Translations under genes and position numbers: made by a program
The notes under the pieces: model-generated
The model's database searches: none
What the model was told of the DNA's origin: nothing
What the model saw: the letters and a program-made list of their open reading frames with translations, nothing else
Assembly (NCBI GenBank): GCA_017380475.1
Contig: JAFODX010000195.1
Location: forward strand, 1-9,339
Reading direction: 5' to 3'
DNA: 9,339 bases
Source: Clostridia bacterium
Lineage (GTDB): Bacteria > Bacillota > Clostridia > UBA1381
Shown here: piece after piece, positions 1-8,317 of the stretch
How positions within the stretch are numbered: the first letter of the stretch is position 1
Layout: each line of letters starts with the position of its first letter

Positions 1-173
1 ATAGACCGCACCAATTCCGCACCAAATGCCCATGAAACTATATGTAAGTACATGGATTTATATAACGGAAAAGTACGAAAATATGGGATTTATTGAGGTT
101 TATGAAGGAATATAGAGATATGAAAAGGCTGTTTATCCAACTATACCTAATTTCATTTGCTGTCGATTTCCTT
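1..173. other. non-coding stretch downstream of wecB
   Basis: No supported gene is seen here. On the minus strand, directly after the wecB stop, a seven-codon mini-ORF (ATG at 154-156, MKLGIVG, TAA at 133-135) follows an AAGGA at 169-173, but nothing recognisable continues in any frame. No hairpin plus T-run that would terminate the wecB transcript was found. The frame entering from base 1 on the minus strand is open for only about 20-30 codons, too few to call a partial gene. Confidence 0.4.
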
Positions 174-1322
174 TCAATTAAATTTATCGGGTTTCTTGTC
201 TGATACGCCGAACTCATAAAGTATCGCTTCACAAGTACGTCTTGATGCTTCACCGTCACCATACGGGTTGGCTGCCTGAGCCATTTTTGCATACTCTGAC
301 GGATTATCAAGGAGTTCTTTTGCAAGCTTCTTTATAACGTCCTTGTCCACACCTGCAATCTTTACCGTGCCGGCAGTAACCGCCTCAGGACGCTCTGTTT
401 CGCGACGGAGTACAAGTACAGGTTTTGCAAGTGCCGGTGCTTCCTCCTGAATACCGCCTGAGTCTGTCATTACCATAAAACTTCTTGCGATTGCATTATG
501 AAGCTCCATAACATCAAGCGGGTCAATAAGATGCACACGTTCCTTCTCGCCGAGTATTCCCCACGCAACCTCTCTGACTGCCGGGTTTAAGTGAACGGGA
601 TATACTACCTCTGTATCAGGATATTCGTCCACTATTTCAGCGATTGCTGTACATATGTCTTCAAGCGGTTTACCGAGATTTTCTCTGCGGTGTGCAGTTA
701 CGACAATAACTCGTTTATTTTCAAAATCAATATTTTTCAGACACTCGTTCCCGAACTCATAATCGTCTTTTACCGTTGTCTTTAACGCATCAATTACAGT
801 GTTTCCTGTTATATAAATCTTTTCAGCGTCTACGTTTTCCTTTATAAGGTTATCATAATTACGCTGTGTCGGAGAGAAATGAAGTTTTGCAATTCTTCCC
901 GTCAACTGACGGTTCATTTCCTCAGGGAACGGACTGTATATATCGTATGTTCTCAGACCTGCTTCAACGTGTCCTACGGGTATCTGCTCATAGAACGCTG
1001 CAAGCGCCGCAACAAAGCTTGTTGAAGTGTCACCGTGAACGAGTACAATATCAGGTTTTTCTTTCTTAAGAACGTCCTCCATGCCCTCTAATACACGTGT
1101 TGTGATACCTGCAAGGCTCTGTCTTGTTTTCATTATATCAAGGTCATAGTCGGGTTTTATGCCGAATGCGTCAAGTACCTGGTCAAGCATCTCTCTGTGC
1201 TGTGCAGTTACGCATACAACCGGCTCTATATTTTGGTATTTTTTCAGTTCGAGCACAAGCGGGCACATTTTGATTGCCTCGGGACGTGTGCCGAACACTG
1301 CCATAACTTTAACTTTCTTCAT
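174..1322 (-). CDS. wecB: UDP-N-acetylglucosamine 2-epimerase (non-hydrolysing)
   Basis: This cytosolic enzyme interconverts UDP-GlcNAc and UDP-ManNAc (EC 5.1.3.14), supplying ManNAc for wall glycopolymers or capsule. The 382-residue product is a normal family length. Visible motifs are GTRPEAIK (residues 11-18), HGDT (96-99), HVEAGLRT (118-125), FPEE (132-135), TAHRREN (209-215), HLNP (244-247) and DSGGIQEEAP (287-296). By family knowledge D98, E120, E134 and H211 correspond to the catalytic or substrate-binding acids and histidine of E. coli WecB. The open frame reaches 1343, but I place the start at ATG 1320-1322 because GAGGAGG lies 6 nt upstream and homologues begin near MKKVKV. The start overlaps the end of the upstream tagO-like gene by 14 nt, suggesting translational coupling. 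In Firmicutes this gene is often called mnaA and serves teichoic acid linkage-unit synthesis; that role is inferred from the neighbour. All key residues are present. Confidence 0.95.
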   Translation of the reverse strand: MKKVKVMAVFGTRPEAIKMCPLVLELKKYQNIEPVVCVTAQHREMLDQVLDAFGIKPDYDLDIMKTRQSLAGITTRVLEGMEDVLKKEKPDIVLVHGDTSTSFVAALAAFYEQIPVGHVEAGLRTYDIYSPFPEEMNRQLTGRIAKLHFSPTQRNYDNLIKENVDAEKIYITGNTVIDALKTTVKDDYEFGNECLKNIDFENKRVIVVTAHRRENLGKPLEDICTAIAEIVDEYPDTEVVYPVHLNPAVREVAWGILGEKERVHLIDPLDVMELHNAIARSFMVMTDSGGIQEEAPALAKPVLVLRRETERPEAVTAGTVKIAGVDKDVIKKLAKELLDNPSEYAKMAQAANPYGDGEASRRTCEAILYEFGVSDKKPDKFN

Positions 1323-2391
1323 TGTTGTCCTCCTCTGTGACATTCTCTTGCTTATGAACGTAACTATTCTTTCCCATCATTGTTGCAATGAGCAGGAATA
1401 TTAAAACGCATATGAGCAAAAGCATAGCTCTTAAGAATCTCTGTTCTGCAAGCAGGATTGATGTTATACCCAGAACACCGCTTATAGCATACAGAATGAA
1501 TACCGTCTGTTTCTGTGAAAAGCCCATATCGTAAATTCTGTGATGCAAGTGACCACGGTCAGCGCTCATCGGGTTCTTGCCATGCAATATACGGCGAAGC
1601 ATTGCGAAAAGTGCATCAAACAACGGTAATCCAAGCATTATAATCGGAACTGCAAACGAGATAACCGCATAACTCTTAAACATTCCCTGAACAGAGAGTA
1701 CCGATAGCATATATCCCAAAAACATTGAGCCTGTATCACCCATAAATATCTTTGCAGGGTTGAAGTTGAACGGCAGGAAACCGAAGCATGAACCCATAAG
1801 TGCAAGGCCCATAAGTGCGATTCCATACTCGTGATATGTTATTGCGATAAACACCAACGACATTGACATTATCGCAGACACGCCTGCAGCAAGTCCGTCA
1901 AGTCCGTCGATGAAATTAACGGCGTTTGTCATAAACACAATCCACAGCGTTGTAACCGTTATCGAAAGCCACGGTGCAAGCACCACAAACGGGGATTGGC
2001 TGAACACGTTCGGGTTTGATATTACTGATATTTTTATATCTCCGTAAAGCACAACCACAAGTGCCGCAAATATCTGAACGACAAACTTGATTTTTGCATC
2101 AAGCTGTTTGCAGTCGTCTATAACTCCCAGCACACCAAGCACTCCTGCACCTATAAGGATTGCAATGAACTCCTTTGACCAATCGTCATTAAAGCTCACT
2201 GTTGCAACTATAAAACCAAACAGGATAGCAAGACCGCCTATTCTCGGTGTAGGTTTTTTATGAACACGTCTTTTGTCCTTCGGCACGTCCACTGCACCGA
2301 TTTTATATGCAAGTCTGCGTACTAACGGGGTTGTGGCGAATGTGAATATGAAAGCTATCACAAACGCAAAAATCATATCTGCATAATTCAT
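1309..2391 (-). CDS. tagO: undecaprenyl-phosphate GlcNAc-1-phosphate transferase (TagO/WecA/MraY family)
   Basis: This integral membrane enzyme transfers GlcNAc-1-phosphate from UDP-GlcNAc to undecaprenyl phosphate, the first lipid-linked step of wall teichoic acid and related polymers. The 360-residue product has about ten hydrophobic segments, from residues 6-24 through 320-338. Family motifs are in the expected order: HKKPTPRIGG (44-53), Mg-binding DD at 92-93 (IDDCKQL), NAVNFIDGLDGLAAG (156-170), MGDTGS (217-222) and the cytoplasmic HLHHR (281-285). DVPKDKRRVH before the first motif is typical of TagO/WecA rather than MraY, so I favour UDP-GlcNAc over UDP-MurNAc-pentapeptide as substrate; this is inferred, not proven. 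The last 20 residues are a hydrophilic, acidic tail. AAAGGA at 2401-2406 lies 9 nt before ATG 2389-2391. The stop lies inside wecB, and trpS ends 29 nt upstream of the start. The pairing with wecB fits linkage-unit synthesis (GlcNAc-ManNAc on undecaprenyl). Confidence 0.92.
   Translation of the reverse strand: MNYADMIFAFVIAFIFTFATTPLVRRLAYKIGAVDVPKDKRRVHKKPTPRIGGLAILFGFIVATVSFNDDWSKEFIAILIGAGVLGVLGVIDDCKQLDAKIKFVVQIFAALVVVLYGDIKISVISNPNVFSQSPFVVLAPWLSITVTTLWIVFMTNAVNFIDGLDGLAAGVSAIMSMSLVFIAITYHEYGIALMGLALMGSCFGFLPFNFNPAKIFMGDTGSMFLGYMLSVLSVQGMFKSYAVISFAVPIIMLGLPLFDALFAMLRRILHGKNPMSADRGHLHHRIYDMGFSQKQTVFILYAISGVLGITSILLAEQRFLRAMLLLICVLIFLLIATMMGKNSYVHKQENVTEEDNNEES
1329..1335 (-). promoter_or_regulatory. 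ribosome binding site fixing the wecB start
   Basis: GAGGAGG on the minus strand lies 6 nt before ATG 1320-1322. The alternative upstream ATG at 1341-1343 would place this site inside the coding region, so the downstream start is preferred. The site sits within the last codons of the tagO-like gene. Confidence 0.8.
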
Positions 2392-2420
2392 TGCTTTTGT
2401 TCCTTTCTGCTCTGCGGTTT

Positions 2421-3440
2421 TCAGTCTACTATAAATCCGACCTTCTTATAAACCTTTTTCAGAGTTCTCTGTGCTATTCTGTGCGAAGCTTCCGCACCGT
2501 TCTTACAAATGTCCTGAAGATATGCCTTATCCTTTATTATTCTGTCATACTCTTCACGTATCGGGCGGATTGCCTCAACAACGGCATCTGCTACTGCACC
2601 CTTGAATGTGCCGTAGCCCTGACCCTCAAATTCCTTTGCAACAGCTTCGGGAGTTGAATTTGTCATTGCCGCCATAATTGTGAGAAGGTTATTTATACCT
2701 GCCTTTGCCTCATCATCAGGACGGTATTCTATGACGCCCTCACTGTCAGTTACAGCACTCTTTATCTTCTTTGCAATTACATTGAAATCATCCATCATTG
2801 AAATGAACGCTTTGGGGTTCGGGTCAGACTTTGACATCTTCTTTGTCGGCTCTGTGAGGCTCATTACCTTTGCACCCGATTTAACAAGAAGTCCCTCAGG
2901 GATTTTGAATACATCGCCGTACACGCCGTTAAAACGCTGTGCCACATCACGGCAGATTTCAATATGCTGCATCTGGTCCTTGCCCACCGGCACAAGCTCT
3001 GTCTGATACAATAAGATATCCGATGCCATAAGCACAGGGTATGTAAACAAACCTGCGTTTATATTATCGGCATGGCGTGAGCTCTTATCCTTAAACTGCG
3101 TCATTCTCTGAAGCTCACCCATATATGTGTAGCAGTTAAGCACCCACGCAAGCTCTGCGTGTGCACTGTTGTGCGACTGTACAAAGAGTGTACTCTTCTC
3201 AGGGTCGATACCGCACGCAATATAGAGAGCCAATAGCTCCATTGTGCGTTTTCTTAACTCTGCCGGTGTCTGACGAACGGTGATGCTGTGCAAATCCATC
3301 ATCGCAAAAATGCACTCATAGTCATCCTGCAGACTCACCCAGTTCTTTATCGCACCGAGATAGTTGCCGAGTGTTATATTTCCCGACGGCTGTACACCTG
3401 AAAATATACGTTTCTTCGGCTCTGTTATATTCTGTTCCAT
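2421..3440 (-). CDS. trpS: tryptophanyl-tRNA synthetase
   Basis: This class Ic aminoacyl-tRNA synthetase charges tRNA-Trp with tryptophan using ATP. The 339-residue length is normal for bacterial TrpRS. The Rossmann fold starts with SGVQPSGNITLGNYLGA (14-30), whose TLGN replaces the classic HIGH signature as usual in this family. D141 in MASDILLYQ matches the aspartate that recognises the indole nitrogen. VGKDQMQHIE (152-161) and KKMSKSD (200-206, KMSKS at 201-205) complete the ATP site, followed by the helical C-terminal domain. AAGGAG at 3448-3453 lies 7 nt before ATG 3438-3440. The gene follows the aminotransferase by 15 nt, so it has no room for its own promoter or for the T-box leader that often controls Firmicute trpS. 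It should be co-transcribed and not individually tryptophan-regulated here. Confidence 0.97.
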   Translation of the reverse strand: MEQNITEPKKRIFSGVQPSGNITLGNYLGAIKNWVSLQDDYECIFAMMDLHSITVRQTPAELRKRTMELLALYIACGIDPEKSTLFVQSHNSAHAELAWVLNCYTYMGELQRMTQFKDKSSRHADNINAGLFTYPVLMASDILLYQTELVPVGKDQMQHIEICRDVAQRFNGVYGDVFKIPEGLLVKSGAKVMSLTEPTKKMSKSDPNPKAFISMMDDFNVIAKKIKSAVTDSEGVIEYRPDDEAKAGINNLLTIMAAMTNSTPEAVAKEFEGQGYGTFKGAVADAVVEAIRPIREEYDRIIKDKAYLQDICKNGAEASHRIAQRTLKKVYKKVGFIVD

Positions 3441-3455
3441 TATTTTTCTCCTTTT

Positions 3456-4652
3456 TTACAGAAGTTCTGTCAATACTTCACCAAGACGTCTTACGCCCTC
3501 TGTGATATTTTCCTTTGACGCTGACGAGAAATTGAGTCTGAACTGATTTGACGGCAACTTCTGGTCGATTGCAAAGTTACTTCCGGGTACTATTGCTACT
3601 TTCTTTTCGAGTGCCTTATTCACGATTTCTGATACATCAGTAATCCCCGGACACTTACACCATAAGAATATACCGCCGTCAGGCACTGTCCATTCTACCT
3701 TGCCTGCCGGGAAATACTCATTCATCGCCTCAATCATACAATCGCACTTTTCTTTATAAAGCTTTCTGTTCTTCTCTATATAAGTGTCGATATTGTACTT
3801 TTTCATAAACTGTACACACATAAGCTGTGTCAACATCGGTGTATGAACGTCGTTTACCTGCTTAAGCATTTCTATCTTCTCGAAAAGCGGTGCAGGACCG
3901 ATTATGTAACCCAAACGCATACCCGGTGAGAGAATCTTTGAGAATGAACCGCAGTATATAACACGGTTTTCTGTATCAAGTGATTTAAGTGTTGCGATTT
4001 CCTCGCCTCTGAATCGCAGGTCACCGTACGGGTTGTCTTCGATTATGAGTACGTTATATTCTGAAGCAAGCTCAAGTACTCTCTTACGCTTTTCAAGGCT
4101 CATTGTTGTGCCTGTCGGGTTCTGGAATGTCGGGATTGTATAGAGAAGCTTTGCATCGGGGTTAGCCTTCAATGTTTCTTCAAGCTTTACAACATCCATA
4201 CCGTCTGACTCAACATCAACACCTACAAGCTGACACTCGTATGTACGGAATGCATTAAGACTTCCGATAAAGCTCGGATTCTCCACAATTATCTTGTCGC
4301 CCTTGTTTATGATTGCTTTTGCTGTAAGGTCTATACCCTGGTTTGCACCTGTGGTTATAAGCACCTCATCACCCTCGTTATATGCTCCTGCTTTTTTTGC
4401 ACGTTCAATAGCACAGTCCTTCATTTTGGGATATCCGTCGGTTGTGCCGTACTGCAACGCAGGTATCGGGCTTGTCATAAGTATCTTTCCCGCAATCTTT
4501 GAAAGCTCGTCTGACGGGAACAGTTCTGCTGCCGGATTGCCTCCTGCAAGTGAGATTATTTCAGGGTCTGCCATACGCTTGAACATCTCACGTATAGCAG
4601 AGCCTTTCATCGGTTTTACTCTGTCTGCGAAAAACTCGCTGTAATCTATCAT
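3456..4652 (-). CDS. PLP-dependent aminotransferase, class I/II (LysN/MocR-domain type)
   Basis: A cytosolic fold-type I aminotransferase of 398 residues. The PLP site is complete: QNPTG (177-181) with N178, EDNPYGDL (205-212) with D206 and Y209, SFSK (236-239) with the Schiff-base lysine K239, then SPGMRLGY (242-249), and the carboxylate-binding arginine R372 in QFRLNF. The N-terminal block (AIREMFKRMADPEIISLAGGNP, summarised as residues 19-40 with the AGGNP turn) and the overall layout resemble 2-aminoadipate/LysN-like enzymes and the aminotransferase domain of MocR regulators. No winged-helix DNA-binding domain precedes it, so it is probably an enzyme. The true amino donor (aromatic, branched-chain, 2-aminoadipate or other) cannot be read from sequence, so no symbol is given. 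GAGGAA near 4663-4668 lies about 10 nt before ATG 4650-4652. It leads a closely spaced run with trpS, tagO and wecB, behind a 134-nt gap after glnS. Confidence 0.9.
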   Translation of the reverse strand: MIDYSEFFADRVKPMKGSAIREMFKRMADPEIISLAGGNPAAELFPSDELSKIAGKILMTSPIPALQYGTTDGYPKMKDCAIERAKKAGAYNEGDEVLITTGANQGIDLTAKAIINKGDKIIVENPSFIGSLNAFRTYECQLVGVDVESDGMDVVKLEETLKANPDAKLLYTIPTFQNPTGTTMSLEKRKRVLELASEYNVLIIEDNPYGDLRFRGEEIATLKSLDTENRVIYCGSFSKILSPGMRLGYIIGPAPLFEKIEMLKQVNDVHTPMLTQLMCVQFMKKYNIDTYIEKNRKLYKEKCDCMIEAMNEYFPAGKVEWTVPDGGIFLWCKCPGITDVSEIVNKALEKKVAIVPGSNFAIDQKLPSNQFRLNFSSASKENITEGVRRLGEVLTELL

Positions 4653-4704
4653 TTTTTTATACTTCCTCTCTTTTTTAGCCTGTTAAGTTTAAAAGAAAAT
4701 TGTT

Positions 4705-4769
4705 CACAGTGCTGTTTGAAAACCCGACGACGTATGTTTATACTTCAAGGGTTTGAAAATAGTGCTGTG
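4705..4769. repeat. 65-nt imperfect palindrome between glnS and the aminotransferase gene
   Basis: Two 21-nt arms, 4705-4725 and 4749-4769, can pair end to end: CACAG with CTGTG at the base and AAACCC with GGGTTT at the top. On the plus strand the middle adds three G-T wobbles and a tandem G/A mismatch. Inside the 23-nt loop a second small hairpin, GTAT-GTTT-ATAC, occupies 4732-4743. On the minus strand, which is the transcript of the surrounding genes, the wobbles become A/C mismatches, so pairing is weaker. There is no proper T-run after it on that strand. It could be an RNA processing or attenuation element in the operon mRNA, or a dispersed palindromic repeat; the sequence alone does not decide. 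Confidence 0.55.
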
Positions 4770-4786
4770 GGCGATTTTATTCAAAC

Positions 4787-6454
4787 TTATTTGTTGATTT
4801 TGCTCCAGGAATCCTTTAACCCAACTGTACGATTAAATACTAACTTTTCTTCCGTTGAATCCTTGTCAACACAGAAATAGCCCTGACGCATAAACTGGAA
4901 CTTGTCGCCGACCTTTGCATCCTTTAATCCGCTTTCTATCTTGGCATTGGGCATAACAATGATGCTGTCGGGATTGATGTTTTCAGTAAAGCTTTCAACG
5001 CCTGTTTCGTCTGACGGATTGGGGACAGTAAACAGTCTGTCATACAGTCTTACCTCGGCATCAACTGCGTGTGCCGCACTTACGAAATGGATTGTGCCTT
5101 TTACCTTACGCTTATCTTCTGTGTCCCCACCCTTTGAGTCGGGTGCATAATCACAGTGAACTACTGTTACGTTACCGTTCTCGTCCTTTTCACAACCTGT
5201 AGCTGTTACATAGTATGCTCCCTTAAGACGGATTTCTCTGCCCGGTACCATTCTCTTGTACTTGTTGGGTGCTTCCTCCAAAAAGTCGTCACGTTCGATA
5301 TAGAGATACTTTGAGAACTCAACCTCACGTGTACCCATTGACGGGTCCTCCGGGTTAACCTCAACCTCAAACTTCTCTACCATGTCCTCAGGATAGTTGT
5401 CAACAACCAGCTTAATCGGGTCTAAAACAGCCATTGCACGTGGTGCACGCTTATTCAAATCCTCTCTTATACACGCCTCGAGCATAGCAAAATCAATTAC
5501 GCTGTTTGCCTTCGCAACACCGATTCTCTCGCAGAAATCACGGATTGATTCAGGTGTATAGCCACGACGGCGCATACCGCAGAGAGTTGACATTCTCGGG
5601 TCATCCCATCCGCTTACAATACCGTCCTGAACAAGCTTTAAGCAACGTCTTTTTGATGTTAAAGTATAGTTAAGGTTCATTCTTGCAAACTCAATCTGAC
5701 GTGACGGATGCTCATATCCTACTTCCTGCAGGAACCAGTTATAAATCGGACGGTGGTCCTCAAACTCAAGTGAGCAGAGTGAATGTGTTACACCCTCGTA
5801 GGTATCTGAAATCGGATGTGCAAAATCGTACATAGGATATACGCACCACTTATCACCTGTACGATGATGTGTTGCACGCAAAATTCTGTATATAACCGGG
5901 TCACGCATATTAAGGTTAGGTGACGCCATATCTACCTTTGCACGCAGAACCTTTGAACCGTCAGGAAACTCACCGTTTGTCATTCTCTCGAACAAGTCAA
6001 GGTTTTCTTCTATTGAACGGTCACGGTACGGACTGTTCTTGCCCGGCTCTGTCAAAGTGCCTCTGTATTCTCTTATTTCATCTGCTGAAAGGTCGCACAC
6101 GAATGCCTTACCCTTCTTTATAAGGTCGATTGCCGCACGGTGGAGTTCATCAAAATAATCTGATGCATAATATACATTCTTCCACTCAAAGCCGAGCCAC
6201 TTGATATCCTCCATTATTGAGTCAACATACTCAACATCTTCCTTTGTCGGGTTTGTATCGTCAAGACGGAGGTTACACTCGCCGTTGTATTCCTTTGCCA
6301 TACCGAAGTCAATGCATATAGCCTTTGCATGACCGATATGCAGATAGCCGTTCGGCTCCGGCGGGAAACGCGTCTGGACGTGGTCATAGTGACCTTCTTC
6401 TAAATCTTTATCTATTGCTTCCTGAATAAAATTTCTTGAATATACTTCTTCCAT
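4787..6454 (-). CDS. glnS: glutaminyl-tRNA synthetase
   Basis: This class Ib synthetase attaches glutamine directly to tRNA-Gln. The 555-residue product is full length. It has [17 protein letters not shown] (29-45) with HIGH at 39-42, [11 protein letters not shown] (63-72), [27 protein letters not shown] (begins at 210; key SLEFEDHRP), and a two-part C-terminal anticodon-binding beta-barrel containing [20 protein letters not shown] (456-475). PEPNG and SLEFEDHRP distinguish it from GluRS. The MSK-type loop reads TLTSKRRC, with T266 where E. coli GlnRS has methionine (VMSKRK); the catalytic lysine K268 is kept. GGAG at 6463-6466 lies 8 nt before ATG 6452-6454. It starts 17 nt after gltX, so the two are surely co-transcribed. 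Its presence implies the cell has a direct Gln-tRNA route. Many Firmicutes instead rely only on GatCAB amidation of Glu-tRNA-Gln. Confidence 0.97.
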   Translation of the reverse strand: MEEVYSRNFIQEAIDKDLEEGHYDHVQTRFPPEPNGYLHIGHAKAICIDFGMAKEYNGECNLRLDDTNPTKEDVEYVDSIMEDIKWLGFEWKNVYYASDYFDELHRAAIDLIKKGKAFVCDLSADEIREYRGTLTEPGKNSPYRDRSIEENLDLFERMTNGEFPDGSKVLRAKVDMASPNLNMRDPVIYRILRATHHRTGDKWCVYPMYDFAHPISDTYEGVTHSLCSLEFEDHRPIYNWFLQEVGYEHPSRQIEFARMNLNYTLTSKRRCLKLVQDGIVSGWDDPRMSTLCGMRRRGYTPESIRDFCERIGVAKANSVIDFAMLEACIREDLNKRAPRAMAVLDPIKLVVDNYPEDMVEKFEVEVNPEDPSMGTREVEFSKYLYIERDDFLEEAPNKYKRMVPGREIRLKGAYYVTATGCEKDENGNVTVVHCDYAPDSKGGDTEDKRKVKGTIHFVSAAHAVDAEVRLYDRLFTVPNPSDETGVESFTENINPDSIIVMPNAKIESGLKDAKVGDKFQFMRQGYFCVDKDSTEEKLVFNRTVGLKDSWSKINK

Positions 6455-6471
6455 CTGTTCTTCTCCGTTGA

Positions 6472-8124
6472 TTATAATTTTTCAATAGCTGAATTTATAC
6501 GTTCTCTTACTTTTGCATCTCCAAGTGTTTGCATTATCGAGTACAAATCGGGAGTGTTGAGTCTGCCCGTTACTGCTACTCTTATAACGCCTGCAACATC
6601 ACCTGCATGACCCTTGAATGCATCGGGGTCTGCCTTATAGTCTTTAGGTGACTTTGCAAAGCCAAGCTCTTCTGCCAAAGCCTGCACTGTCGGGAACCAG
6701 TCCTCCTGCGATGCTTTATGGTCATACTTTTCAAGATATGCAGTAAGAATTGCTTTCTTGTCGGCATCTGCTATATTCTCTGCCCAGCCTAAGTTGCCGT
6801 CAAACAGCTCGTCGTAGAAATATGCGATATAGTCCTTAACCTCTGACCATTTACCGATATCCTTTCTCGGCTTCTTGTTGCCACGCTCAATTGAGAATAT
6901 GCTCTTTGCATAGTCCGTGTCACGCATTATGAGTGAGTTCAGCTCACTGTCATATTCCGCACTCCACGCAGTAACTGCATCAAATACTTCTTCTGTGTTC
7001 ATTGTTGAAATGTACGTTTTTGAAATATCGTGAAGCTTTACCATATCAAACAATGCACCGGCTTTGCCCATCTTTGAAAGCATAAAGGCAAATTTGTCAA
7101 TACTTTCGTCCTTATTTGCACGACGCCAGTCCTCATAGTTTGAGTTTGCAATCGTCATAAGATACTCATTAACAGCACCTGCCGGATAGCCTGCCTCTGC
7201 ATAGAAGCTTACTGCAGCCTCAGGGTCTTTACGCTTTGAAAGCTTACGCTTACCACCCGTTTCTGCATCCTCTTTCATAATCGGTGAAATGTGTGCATAC
7301 TTGGGTGCTTTAAAGCCGAGCACATAGAAAAGCTGTAAATGTATCGGCACTGACGAAAGCCATTCATCACCACGTGTTACGTGCGTTGTATGCATCAGGT
7401 GGTCATCAACAGCGTGTGCAAAATGGTATGTCGGTGTACCGTCCTTTTTGAGAAGAACTATGTCAAGAATGTTTTCAGGCATTTCAACCTTGCCCTTTAC
7501 CTCGTCCTTGAAAGATATTCTTCCATCAGGCTTACCGGGTGATTTAAGACGTACAACGTATTCATCACCGTTCTCTATTCTTGCTTTCGCATCTTCAAAT
7601 GATATGTCACGGTACTTTGCATACTTGCCGTAGATACCCGGAAGCTCCTTCTCCTTTTCCTGTGCTTCACGCACAAGAGCGATTTCTTCCTCTGTCATAA
7701 AACAAGGATATGCAAGACCACGCTCAACAAGTGATTTTACATATGCGTGATATATATGATTTCTGCGGCTTTGTGTGTACGGACCGTAATTACCCGATTC
7801 ATCAGTTTCGTTTAACGCACCCTCGTCCGGAACAATGCCGAAATCCTTAAGACCGTTAACCATACCGATAACGCCGTTTTCAACCTCACGCTTTTTGTCG
7901 GTGTCCTCTATTCTCAAATAGAACACGCCATCCTTGCCTGCTGTCTTTGCCGCAATAAATGCCGCAAACAGACTTCCGAAATGCAGAAAGCCTGTCGGTG
8001 ACGGTGCAAAACGTGTTACTCTTGCACCTTCGGGCAACTGTCGTTGCGGGTACATAGCCTCGTAATCTTCAGGTGTCTTATCCACAGAGCCAAACAGTAA
8101 CTCTGCCATTTTCAAATTATCCAT
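6472..8124 (-). CDS. gltX: glutamyl-tRNA synthetase (long clostridial type)
   Basis: This class Ib synthetase charges tRNA-Glu with glutamate. The 550-residue product exceeds the usual 465-500 because of a ~35-residue N-terminal extension before the catalytic core, which begins [15 protein letters not shown] (36-50). The HIGH signature is HFGS (48-51), and the second signature is KLSKRKD (294-300). [11 protein letters not shown] (69-79), THVTRGDEW (247-255) and the helical anticodon domain ending [19 protein letters not shown] (516-534) support the call. There is no cysteine cluster for the zinc site seen in some GluRS. The open frame reaches ATG 8140-8142, but I choose ATG 8122-8124 because AAGGA at 8134-8138 lies 9 nt upstream, whereas the outer ATG has no RBS and would contain this one. 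It is first in the operon, behind a strong promoter. With glnS adjacent, this GluRS is likely discriminating for tRNA-Glu; that is inferred. Confidence 0.95.
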   Translation of the reverse strand: MDNLKMAELLFGSVDKTPEDYEAMYPQRQLPEGARVTRFAPSPTGFLHFGSLFAAFIAAKTAGKDGVFYLRIEDTDKKREVENGVIGMVNGLKDFGIVPDEGALNETDESGNYGPYTQSRRNHIYHAYVKSLVERGLAYPCFMTEEEIALVREAQEKEKELPGIYGKYAKYRDISFEDAKARIENGDEYVVRLKSPGKPDGRISFKDEVKGKVEMPENILDIVLLKKDGTPTYHFAHAVDDHLMHTTHVTRGDEWLSSVPIHLQLFYVLGFKAPKYAHISPIMKEDAETGGKRKLSKRKDPEAAVSFYAEAGYPAGAVNEYLMTIANSNYEDWRRANKDESIDKFAFMLSKMGKAGALFDMVKLHDISKTYISTMNTEEVFDAVTAWSAEYDSELNSLIMRDTDYAKSIFSIERGNKKPRKDIGKWSEVKDYIAYFYDELFDGNLGWAENIADADKKAILTAYLEKYDHKASQEDWFPTVQALAEELGFAKSPKDYKADPDAFKGHAGDVAGVIRVAVTGRLNTPDLYSIMQTLGDAKVRERINSAIEKL

Positions 8125-8133
8125 ATATGTCAA

Positions 8134-8138
8134 TCCTT
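8134..8138 (-). promoter_or_regulatory. ribosome binding site fixing the gltX start
   Basis: AAGGA on the minus strand (part of GGAAGGAT) lies 9 nt before ATG 8122-8124. The in-frame ATG at 8140-8142 lies upstream of this site and lacks any purine-rich sequence of its own. Confidence 0.75.
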
Positions 8139-8172
8139 CCATAATTATTCATAGGTATAACTATTTTATTAT

Positions 8173-8201
8173 ATTATACCTCATTCTGGCAAAAATATCA
8201 A
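8173..8201 (-). promoter_or_regulatory. sigma-A type promoter of the gltX-glnS operon
   Basis: On the minus strand TTGATA (8196-8201) and TATAAT (8173-8178) are separated by exactly 17 nt. Transcription would start near 8166, giving a leader of about 40 nt before ATG 8124. That is too short for a T-box. It is divergent from the tRNA-Leu promoter, with 51 bp between the two -35 boxes. Confidence 0.85.
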
Positions 8202-8252
8202 GTGTAAATAAGCAAAAGTATAGGATAATTTTAAGTTTTTTTCATAAAACTA

Positions 8253-8281
8253 TTGATTTTTTCACAGTGGTCTGTTATAAT
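8253..8281 (+). promoter_or_regulatory. sigma-A type promoter, ancestral tRNA-Leu promoter
   Basis: TTGATT (8253-8258) and TATAAT (8276-8281) are 17 nt apart, so transcription would begin near 8288. This is about 13 nt before the broken tRNA 5' copy at 8301, the spacing expected for a tRNA gene. The intact tRNA at 8462 is now about 174 nt downstream of the start and has no better promoter of its own. Confidence 0.85.
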
Positions 8282-8295
8282 ATTGTAGTTGATGA

Positions 8296-8317
8296 AATTT
8301 GCGGATATGGCGGAATT
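8296..8317 (+). repeat. 22-bp direct repeat, left copy (tRNA-Leu 5' fragment)
   Basis: Five flanking bases (aattt) plus the first 17 bases of tRNA-Leu (GCGGATATGGCGGAATT) occur here. They recur exactly at 8457-8478, 161 bp downstream in the same orientation. After base 8317 the sequence diverges from the tRNA in the D-loop, so this copy is not a functional tRNA. Confidence 0.9.

Noticed and set aside
6..26. Two copies of CCGCACCAA near base 1, the second giving 11 nt identical to the tRNA-Leu 3' end (8540-8550), as a possible distal attachment site.
   Set aside because: Only 11 nt are shared, and the intervening DNA is ordinary housekeeping genes with no integrase. Chance is the simpler explanation.
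591..1404. Plus-strand open frames of 60-80 codons opposite wecB and the tagO gene.
   Set aside because: They lie entirely within strongly conserved minus-strand genes, lack RBSs and have no recognisable protein content.
8125..8142. Upstream gltX start at ATG 8140-8142.
   Set aside because: No RBS precedes it. The AAGGA lies between it and ATG 8122-8124, which is the better start.
8143..8300. T-box or other riboswitch in the gltX leader.
   Set aside because: The predicted leader is about 40 nt, with no specifier stem or T-box sequence seen.
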